Below the pieces are notes generated by a model. It saw only the letters and a program-made list of their open reading frames with translations, was not told where the DNA came from and did no database searches. The position numbers and the translations under genes were made by a program. This document shows positions 51,501-55,977 of a stretch of DNA of 64,000 nucleotides, piece by piece. The stretch spans positions 16,030,852 to 16,094,851 of the forward strand of contig OZ025268.1 of the NCBI GenBank assembly GCA_964019165.1. The letters are read 5' to 3'. Source of the DNA: Mastigias papua. Lineage: Eukaryota; Cnidaria; Scyphozoa; Rhizostomeae; Mastigiidae. The stretch's first letter is position 1. Each line of letters opens with the position of its first letter.

Positions 51501-53550
51501 CACGTTTATATAATGCCATCACAGTTGATTACAGGAATGTTTTAGTAAAAGGACGGTAGAGTAAGGCAGACTATAAGTAGTACGAAATCGAGCTGGGAAA
51601 CCAACATATTATAAATTGTGAAAACTGTTAATTCGGGCAAGTAACTGGATTATAAGTAAAACAACCAGAAGTCTCATTTTCGAGGAAAAGAAAACAAAGA
51701 TTCCACGCTTTCCTACAACTGCATATTCGACTGCATTAGCATACGGTCACTATCACTCTGATGATGACCGCTTGTTCTGATGATGACCGCTTGTTTTGAT
51801 GATGACCGCTTGCTCTGATGATGATCGCTTGTTCTGATGATGACCACTTGTTCTGACACGATGACCACTTGCTCTGATGATGACCGCTTGTTCTGATGAT
51901 GCCCACTTGTTCTGATGATGACTGCTTGTTCTGATGATGACAGCTTGTTCTGATGATGACCGCTTGTTCTGATGATGACCGCTTTTTCTAATGATGACCG
52001 CTTGTTCTTATGATGACCGTTTGTTCTGGTGATGACCGCTTGTTCTTATGATGACCGCTTGTTCTGAGGATGACCGCTTGTTCAGATGATGACCGCTTGT
52101 TCTGATAATGACCGCTTGTTAATGTAATCGGATATACAGTTGTAGATAAATGCTTTCGTTTATTATAAGTTATCTGCTGATGGCTGTTGACTGTAGCAGA
52201 CTCTATGAAGCTTTTGTACTAAACCTCTCCCATGCCATCGCTGTGTATGGTCTTAAATGCTATGCAATATAAACTTGATCATATAGTTAATCCGATCCAC
52301 TTATGTACTCGATACTTATGTATCTTCTCTAATAAAGCAAACTGAGTGTTTTACCAATAAACAGTATTAGCTGTATACACATAACTTGGCTCAATGGTGC
52401 TTATGGGTTCCATGCTTTTCAGATTTTTGAAATATTGGTCTAATATATTTTATCATAGAGTGATAGTCCTTCTTCCATAAATGCAGAAGTGTCACCCTCA
52501 AAATCTCCGAGTTTGGTGAGAAAGTATCAATTGGTACGTCATCACATCTATTTATATAGTTCAGTTTTTGTATTTATCGTCAAATAGGATCATGATAGTT
52601 CGACCTCAATTTGATCAATTTAGTGTAGTTAGTTTGCAGTTTCTTGTGGCTTTTAGCTGCTGTTTTCGAAAAGTATTCACTCATCTATATCCTGTTATTT
52701 TTCAGGCTTGTTGATTTTCTTCAATCTTCAATTTCTTTTTTTTCGCTTTGCTGTTCAATAATAATTTTGGTTTCCCCTTAGCCAAATGTTGTTCGTGCAC
52801 CTCAGTCATTACAAGGTAAATTTTACATCCACAATGATAATCTTTGACCATTACAAGACTACCATGCCTAACTTAATATGGTTAGATATTCTTTGATAAA
52901 TCAAAGAGCTGAAGCTTGATTGAGGCAGTTTTTCGTGTTACTGAATGCGAGTAATCGTTATTCAAAGCTTCGTTTTTGAAGGATTTTAGCCAATTGAACT
53001 TGGTCTTTTCTATGTAATATATGATCTTAGTTGAGAAAGAAGTTAGAGTAGGCTTATTTTTCACTGTATTATGTTACTTCAGTTGTAAATGTTCAATGCT
53101 ACGATAGACAGCATTAATATAAAACGCTTGAAAGTAGCTGCTATAAGCAACTCATTGAGCAATTACTACAATCCAAACATCAAACTTAGAGTCTTTTGGG
53201 CAGATGTTTCATATAACTCTGCTTAGGTTGCCAGTGAAATAAATGGCGTGACCTCGGATTTATCTGACATCCTTTGTTTGCCCTCAAAACTGTTTACTGT
53301 CAAGACATTTGCTCAAGAATAAATCTACCTTACAGATGAGTGAAAAAGTCTACGATCCCGTTTGTATTTGACTACGACAATTTGGCGAACTTGAGCCAAA
53401 CTTTGATCTGTTATGAACTTCATATTGTTCCAAAATTAGCTATTTTGCTACCATTTAAAGATTACAAGGGGGAGCTCATTTCTATCTTTTGCCAATGCAG
53501 GTGACTATGGAATTGATAGTAATCAAGAAAACCCAGCCGGGATTGCATAG
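24416..53550 (+). CDS. C10orf67: C10orf67-like coiled-coil protein (whole gene, 16 exons)
   Basis: Sixteen exons join without a phase conflict to 503 codons plus TAG (human protein about 550 aa). Blocks matching the remembered vertebrate sequence, in order: LKIGYFSTDRACQTDESEI; LQADYDAKIE and YDRTNSHIAEIQKL; HSFRTQLADAICRISKEYH; a long heptad-rich coiled coil with an acidic DEDEEED insert; KEIDKSNKAWE; LHALKDEMFLRTSLQRQSA; then a Ser/Pro-rich tail (SPSKSPSLVRKYQL). The function is unknown in any animal; vertebrate copies are annotated as uncharacterised. No membrane segment is seen, and the start is not clearly a mitochondrial signal. Weakest borders: the exon 2 and exon 9 donors (GTTGCT, GTTAGC) and the exon 11 donor. 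Confidence 0.85.
24580..26728 (+). other. Intron 1 of the C10orf67-like gene
   Basis: Ordinary AT-rich sequence. Open frames at 25015-25218 and 25380-25610 have splice-like ends but do not fit the phase of the flanking exons. Confidence 0.5.
26729..26849 (+). CDS. C10orf67: C10orf67-like exon 2 (conserved GYFSTD..QTD block)
   Basis: The acceptor is GTTTTTTACAG and the donor CAG|GTTGCT (poor). The peptide GTLKIGYFSTDRACQTDESE matches the most conserved block of the family. Confidence 0.9.
27662..27753 (+). CDS. C10orf67: C10orf67-like exon 3
   Basis: The acceptor is TTCTGGATTTAG and the donor TT|GTAAGT. It encodes EITMLKHNLSFTKMALQADY and DAKIEARSIEL, the start of the coiled coil. Exit is at phase 2. 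Confidence 0.85.
27914..28112. repeat. Snapback MITE, family A, copy 3
   Basis: The arms are ACTTCACTACAGCACAAAAC, then ACATACTGAAAAGCTTTTTT and TCCGATACTCGTCAGAG, inverted around a short centre (GTCGGTCGTTTTCCAACG). Arms of about 85-90 bp pair with few mismatches. The end motif is the same as in the copies at 3.5 and 11.2 kb. Confidence 0.85.
28591..28642 (+). CDS. C10orf67: C10orf67-like exon 4 (52 bp)
   Basis: A small exon between TGATTTCTAG and GAG|GTATAG. It encodes YDRTNSHIAEIQKLHEE. Confidence 0.85.
29291..29581 (+). repeat. Dispersed 290-bp repeat family C, copy 1 (coding-like)
   Basis: It aligns without large gaps to 62814-63104. Both start AGAGTCCAGAAAAAGT and contain CAATCCAGTTTCAGCAAAGT and AAAAGAGGAAGGTTTATGAT. 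A frame reads SEPEENFALYDVFEEGFEI then CIYNPVSAKF in copy 1 and a close variant in copy 2. It could be a duplicated exon (weak Calx-beta-like look) or part of a transposon. Confidence 0.75.
30017..30091 (+). CDS. C10orf67: C10orf67-like exon 5 (75 bp)
   Basis: The acceptor is GCTCTTCACAG and the donor CAC|GTAAGT. It encodes RVRFIRHSFRTQLADAICRI then SKEYH. SFxxQLADAI is a family hallmark. Confidence 0.9.
30420..33293 (+). mobile_element. LINE (CR1/L2-like), nearly intact endonuclease-RT ORF
   Basis: The ORF is open from about 30444 to the stop at 33087-33089; a TAA at 30441 interrupts it just before GGGVALYVRN. In order: the endonuclease C-terminal half (VWYRPPSEPN, LGDTNCDF, LIDHIATTHCN, SLSDHYLVYC), a linker, then RT with IARIAPIFKSGAKDERSNYR, IDLKKAFDTVDH, CGVPQGSCLGPLLFLIYIND and the catalytic MYADDT near 32265. 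The C-terminus holds YRGIVEPHLSYCCSVWG. The 3' end has the tail repeat (TGAAA)n at 33272-33293. The 5' end is truncated and the first endonuclease motifs are missing. It sits in intron 5 of the C10orf67-like gene, same orientation. Confidence 0.93.
33560..33878 (+). CDS. C10orf67: C10orf67-like exon 6 (largest coiled-coil exon)
   Basis: It encodes 106 codons, KYYMLKGEVQNAQYRKEISQ.. to EQKTEEIRTI, with an acidic DEDEEED stretch and RSPSISSQDE linker inside the coil. The donor is ATAG|GTATGT, exit phase 1. Confidence 0.88.
33879..35990 (+). other. Intron 6, first part
   Basis: Non-coding. At about 35098-35235 a minus-strand LINE 3' tail is visible: TTCATTCC/TTCATTTCATTTT units, the complement of the (TGAAA)n tail seen at 33.28 kb. 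Nothing else is recognised. Confidence 0.45.
35990..37490 (+). mobile_element. LINE relic, RT region to 3' end, heavily damaged
   Basis: Interrupted plus-strand frames read VPTVEKMVLLIKVHK, VFEKIFKKQLVPYFDKAL, NWLNDNEMIVNPKKFE, SEKTVKLLGNRVKVDRHISD then LCKRTASQPSILKRL, and a C-terminal MQWEEEHCNCDVCQ. These follow the order of a LINE RT (palm to C-terminal cysteine motif) of a type common in marine invertebrates. Many stops and shifts. Confidence 0.8.
37697..37792 (+). repeat. Tandem duplication, about 46-bp unit
   Basis: TTGAAATAAAAGAATGCAAT followed by TTTGCA.. occurs twice in a row with minor differences. Confidence 0.8.
38392..38450 (+). CDS. C10orf67: C10orf67-like exon 7 (59 bp)
   Basis: It encodes ENECETLQAQLLNEQMKVDQ between TATGCCTCAATAG and CAA|GTAAGT. 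Confidence 0.85.
38630..38705 (+). repeat. GC-rich repeat terminus
   Basis: AGGCGTAGGAGGCGGGGAGC then GGCTGCAGCCCCCC stands out from AT-rich surroundings. It resembles the end of a dispersed element (compare GGCGCCGAAAGCACTGGGC near 13292), but it was not delimited. Confidence 0.3.
39106..39171 (+). CDS. C10orf67: C10orf67-like exon 8 (66 bp)
   Basis: It encodes AEREILELKLQLETEKKSSK then FQ, three heptads, between TTTTTATAG and CAG|GTTTGT. Confidence 0.85.
39482..39547 (+). CDS. C10orf67: C10orf67-like exon 9 (66 bp)
   Basis: It encodes MDKQKEDFDRMVQERIEKLR then AE between GTTTCTTAG and GAG|GTTAGC. It is the same size and phase as exon 8. Confidence 0.8.
39930..40215 (+). repeat. Dispersed repeat family B, copy 2
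   Basis: It shares ACTACAGTGCTTCACAGACA, ATCTCAGAAAACCAGTATTG and TTGACTTTGTGAGTAGATGA blocks with the copies at 9.7 and 51 kb. Confidence 0.55.
40216..42265 (+). other. Intron 9, remainder
   Basis: No repeats or coding frames recognised apart from a small palindrome (GGAATTCCCACTAGTGGGGAAATTCC near 40481). Confidence 0.4.
42266..42352 (+). CDS. C10orf67: C10orf67-like exon 10 (87 bp)
   Basis: It encodes TLEQSISAEKQKKSALHDEF then TMTDSVWFE between CATCAACATAG and GAG|GTAATG. Confidence 0.78.
42578..43432. repeat. Possible compound non-autonomous transposon
   Basis: The outer ends CCTGGTTTCCATGTCG (42583) and CTGATGGGAACCAGG (43415) are inverted copies. Inside are GC-rich CGACGACGACGC and GATGCGAAGGGGAAGCGACG blocks and an inserted minus-strand LINE tail. 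Boundaries are approximate. Confidence 0.45.
42735..42962 (-). mobile_element. LINE 3' tail, minus strand
   Basis: TTTTCATTTCATTTCATTTT at the plus-strand left edge is the complement of the (TGAAA)n tail of the 30-33 kb LINE. It is followed by AT-rich 3'-UTR-like sequence. No RT coding remains. Confidence 0.5.
44283..46140 (-). pseudogene. DDE-type DNA transposase relic (pogo/Tc1-like)
   Basis: Minus-strand frames, read from high to low coordinates, give VEPMLINGDQMSVHRNESS, MLSRERITCFSTVSS, FKGKGTCTTNTTP then HHVLYQWSPSSCYRLDHIKK and a shifted GGGITGEVQVNDTHIHQP. A 156-codon open frame (44753-44283) follows: GELTVDCERAFKQNIVTNAF, DYVVFDKIFRLFDDD and an acidic ELLDYMDD tail. This looks like a DDE transposase from the first catalytic Asp (NGDQ) to the C-terminus. 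Several frameshifts and stops make it inactive. The superfamily assignment is from memory. It lies antisense in intron 10 of the C10orf67-like gene. Confidence 0.55.
46329..46397. repeat. (ATTC)n-(GTTC)n compound microsatellite
   Basis: About eleven CATT units change to about six CGTT units, consistent with one point mutation spreading through part of the array. Confidence 0.95.
46398..47514 (+). other. Intron 10, remainder
   Basis: Non-coding. A GC-rich motif CCCCGGGGTGGGTCCCGGGG at about 47084 stands out and resembles a repeat end. The frame at 46652-46921 is not recognised. Confidence 0.35.
47515..47612 (+). CDS. C10orf67: C10orf67-like exon 11 (98 bp)
   Basis: It encodes KKKSEKEISHESLLSHISRY then KEIEKSQKQEIVR. 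The donor AAG|GTAGTA at 47613 was chosen over ATT|GTAAGG at 47608, because only the former gives the phase needed by exon 12 and restores the family pattern V-x-R-x-x-K-E. Confidence 0.7.
48511..48576 (+). CDS. C10orf67: C10orf67-like exon 12 (66 bp)
   Basis: It encodes CQKEIDKSNKAWEMKVTILQ then Q, ending AC|GTGAGC. It matches the conserved KEADxxNKxWE region preceding the C-terminal block. Confidence 0.85.
48577..50058 (+). other. Intron 12
   Basis: Ordinary AT-rich intron with no supported feature. Confidence 0.4.
50059..50146 (+). CDS. C10orf67: C10orf67-like exon 13 (conserved C-terminal block)
   Basis: It encodes LHALKDEMFLRTSLQRQSAK then LQHAAITYA between TTTGAGCAG and GCT|GTAAGT. It corresponds to the FHVLKNEMFTRHTL block of the family. 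Confidence 0.88.
50745..50885 (-). mobile_element. LINE 3' tail scrap, minus strand
   Basis: ACTCATTTCATTTCAGCTTT then CATTTCAAC, followed by AT-rich sequence. It has the same tail type as the LINE at 30-33 kb. Confidence 0.4.
50930..51215 (+). repeat. Dispersed repeat family B, copy 3
   Basis: It contains GTGTTCCACAGACAGACAAG, CTCAAAAATCCAGTAATGAA and TTTTTGAGCAGTCGAGTACT, closest to the 9.7-kb copy. Confidence 0.6.
51759..52121 (+). repeat. 19-bp minisatellite, 19 copies
   Basis: The unit is TGATGATGACCGCTTGTTC. All 19 units could be read one after another; one has a 2-base insertion (TGACACGATG) and most others differ by 0-2 bases. It lies in intron 13 of the C10orf67-like gene, about 340 bp before exon 14. 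Confidence 0.97.
52459..52533 (+). CDS. C10orf67: C10orf67-like exon 14 (Ser/Pro-rich tail)
   Basis: The acceptor ATTTTATCATAG keeps the frame (SDSPSSINAEVSPSKSPSLV then RKYQL). A nearer ATGCAG acceptor at 52486 breaks it. Donor TTG|GTACGT. Several SP dipeptides could be proline-directed phosphorylation sites. Confidence 0.75.
52782..52815 (+). CDS. C10orf67: C10orf67-like exon 15 (34 bp)
   Basis: It encodes PNVVRAPQSLQ between TTTCCCCTTAG and CAAG|GTAAAT, exit phase 1. Confidence 0.75.
53501..53550 (+). CDS. C10orf67: C10orf67-like exon 16 (stop exon)
   Basis: The acceptor is TTTTGCCAATGCAG. It encodes GDYGIDSNQENPAGIA and then TAG at 53548. The phase fits exon 15. Confidence 0.75.
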
Positions 53551-54201
53551 TTATATTGCAATTATCAAGCAAGAGGGATGGTCGCTTCTGTGAAGATTCA
53601 AGAAACAATCAAATTGACTGAGGCAGTGGAAAGTGTTTGCTTAAGACAACTACTTAAGAAGGATTTGGGGCACAGTTCGGTTTAAAAGACTTTTTTATTG
53701 TATTTTCCATATATTTATTCGGCATCTATTTCGTAGCCCTTTCTTTACCTTTTTACATTCACTTGATTGGAATTACTTCAAGATTCACTACCCTAGACGC
53801 AGGGTGTTAGCTCGTTAGTCTCTTAAAGTTGGGTAGCCTTTATGTGACAAATACCCAACTTGTTATTTGTCTGTATTGAATAGGGCATCCAATACAGACA
53901 AGGAACTGATCAAACCTGATGCAACTTCCAAACATTAATACGGAGTATGCTAGGAGTTTTTTATTCATTGGAGCAAAAGAGCTCAACATGCTCCCATTGG
54001 AAGCAGGAGAAATGGCGGCACCTCGTTTTAAATCATTTTAAAGAAACATTTTAGTTAAAATTTGTGTACAAATTTTAATGTAATGTCTGTCTTAAGTACT
54101 TCTTTTAAACCTGGTATTTTTAGGTTACTTCTTTACGTTTCCTGGACACACATTTATACCAAATATTTAAGTTGAAGTGTTTATCCAGGTTAAGCATTCG
54201 A
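53551..54201. other. 3' flank of the C10orf67-like gene
   Basis: AT-rich, no gene. The first part presumably is 3' UTR. Confidence 0.4.
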
Positions 54202-54504
54202 TACTAGTATTTTTTTTTACTGGGCGAGTGGCCAAGTGGTTAGAGCGCTTGACTGCTGTGCGAAACATCGATGGTTCGAGCCAAACCCTCGGATCATAGT
54301 TGGGATGCTCGCTCACTGCCCACCCAGCAGTAAATGGGTACCTGGTGGCAACACTGGGGAAGCTGAAGGCGGCGAGGAAAGGAACTGGCCACCCTACCTC
54401 ACTATGCCGGCGGCTCAGGATAAGTGTCCCTCTCACGGGCACTCCCCCAACTTACGGAATCGTACATGGGACTCACCTTTACCTTTACCTTTACTAGTAT
54501 TTTT
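54202..54504 (+). mobile_element. tRNA-derived SINE with target-site duplication
   Basis: The head resembles a tRNA: A-box-like TGGCCAAGTGGTTAG and B-box GGTTCGAGCC. A GC-rich body (GGTACCTGGTGGCAACACTG, GGAACTGGCCACCCTACC, CCGGCGGCTCAGGATAAGTG) and a short (CCTTTA)n tail follow. The 13-base direct repeat TACTAGTATTTTT flanks it at 54202 and 54492. Transcription would be by RNA polymerase III. It was mobilised by a LINE in trans, judging from the tail. The good TSD implies a fairly recent insertion. Confidence 0.9.
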
Positions 54505-54906
54505 ATTATTGTTATTACTAGGGTGGGAGGGGGTTTTGGTAAGACCACCTCTTGTGTATCTTGTTCTCCCTTCATTAGTAGATGCAATTCATTCGCATGG
54601 GTCTATGAGTATTGCAATTAGCTCCTTTCCTTTGATTAAAGTTATCGTAGTACTTATGCCGCGTAAACTATAAGATCTATAACAGTTAAGAGTTCAACCA
54701 TACTTTCTTTAAGACTATACCCATGTTTTTTTGGGGACTTAAAAGCGCTCCTTTTTGCCAATATTTTGTTCCAACAAATGCAGCTAATAATAATGTTGGT
54801 AGCACAAATTATTAGTGGAGAATTTAACCTTTATGTGTTCTGAAGTTTGGCTTACTGGTAATTGATCGACTCCGTTGTCATAGTGGGCATCAGGTTTTAG
54901 GCTTTC

Positions 54907-55977
54907 TCATGATATTTGCATCACTTGATCACCTCCACTAAAACGTCTTTTGATACGTGTAGCAACCAGTGCAAGGATTTCTGCCAAAGACAGCAGTGAT
55001 GCCCCAAGGAAGAGGCCCATTTGACCTCCAAGATCACTGGCGATACTGGACAAATCATATACCTGTTTTTCCTCAAAGAAGTGCTCCTTAAAATCGGGGT
55101 AGTAGATGCTTACTTTTATCAACCGATCACGAATCTCATCTGTTGATAGGCTTCGATTCTCCACTCCCTCCTGTGTATTGACCAGCTTCATAAACGATGG
55201 TGCTTGCCATTTCTGTGGCCAAGGGCTGCGATTCGTGACAGAAGCATATGTTACTTCATTGCAGTGCTGGTTACAGTCACAATTCTGATAGGTTATATGA
55301 GGTAGATTTTCTAATACGCACCTCCGAAATGACCTGCTCGTTAAGTTAGCTTGTATTGGAAACTCAGGTGCCTTCATGAAGACTTTCATTTCGGGTATCA
55401 CCCCCGGACACATCTGATATAACTGCTTTATTGCACAGGAGGTATAGCACATGATTTGCGTATTTTTTCCAGGATATATACTTCCGAGATTAGAATCGGC
55501 ATTTTTACAATTTGAAGAGTATGGGTAAGGCAATCGCTTGATGGTATTCTTGGTTATTGATATGTGAGTATGAAACCCAGGGGGTATGATTATTCCGTCG
55601 CCCATGGCTATAGTCTGTTTTGGATCATGTAGCATCACATATATACCATTTCGTTCGTCGATTAAAGGATCATGTGCTGGCGTAGAAGATTCTACACCAA
55701 AGGGAAAATTATAAAGAATCATATGTAGTCCATATCTTTCACCAGCTGCTTTCTGCACTAATGTTGAATTTCTATTCAGAGTGACACACGGCTGTATGTT
55801 AGGTGATACTTCAAACCCCTCTGGATAGCGGATATATTGAGGCATGTCAAGGTTCATTGCTATGGTTTTTGATTCGAATGACCCGATAAACATGCGACAT
55901 GTAAAGTCAAATATCAATTTATTGATATTATTTTTGAAGTATTTTCGATCAGTGAATTTGCAGCTTTTGGGAAACTG
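54907..55977 (-). CDS. DEG/ENaC channel, C-terminal exon (extracellular domain, TM2)
   Basis: An open frame of 356 codons starts after TTCCAG on the minus strand (QFPKSCKFTDRKYFKNNINK) and ends at a TGA at 54907. It contains family marks in order: IQPCVTLN, ERYGLHMILY, GDGIIIPPGFHTHISITK, a cysteine cluster (CVLENLPHITYQNCDCNQHC), WPQKWQAPSF, then the pre-TM2 and pore GGQMGLFLGASLLSLAEI. GAS is the selectivity filter. A short basic cytosolic tail follows (RIKRRF). No damage is seen. The first ATG in the frame is internal (RMFIGS), so translation must come from an upstream exon. Confidence 0.92.
   Translation of the reverse strand, partial: QFPKSCKFTDRKYFKNNINKLIFDFTCRMFIGSFESKTIAMNLDMPQYIRYPEGFEVSPNIQPCVTLNRNSTLVQKAAGERYGLHMILYNFPFGVESSTPAHDPLIDERNGIYVMLHDPKQTIAMGDGIIIPPGFHTHISITKNTIKRLPYPYSSNCKNADSNLGSIYPGKNTQIMCYTSCAIKQLYQMCPGVIPEMKVFMKAPEFPIQANLTSRSFRRCVLENLPHITYQNCDCNQHCNEVTYASVTNRSPWPQKWQAPSFMKLVNTQEGVENRSLSTDEIRDRLIKVSIYYPDFKEHFFEEKQVYDLSSIASDLGGQMGLFLGASLLSLAEILALVATRIKRRFSGGDQVMQIS

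Noticed and set aside
54220..54290. A functional tRNA gene
   Set aside because: It has A- and B-box-like motifs but no proper cloverleaf. It is the head of a SINE with tail and target duplication.
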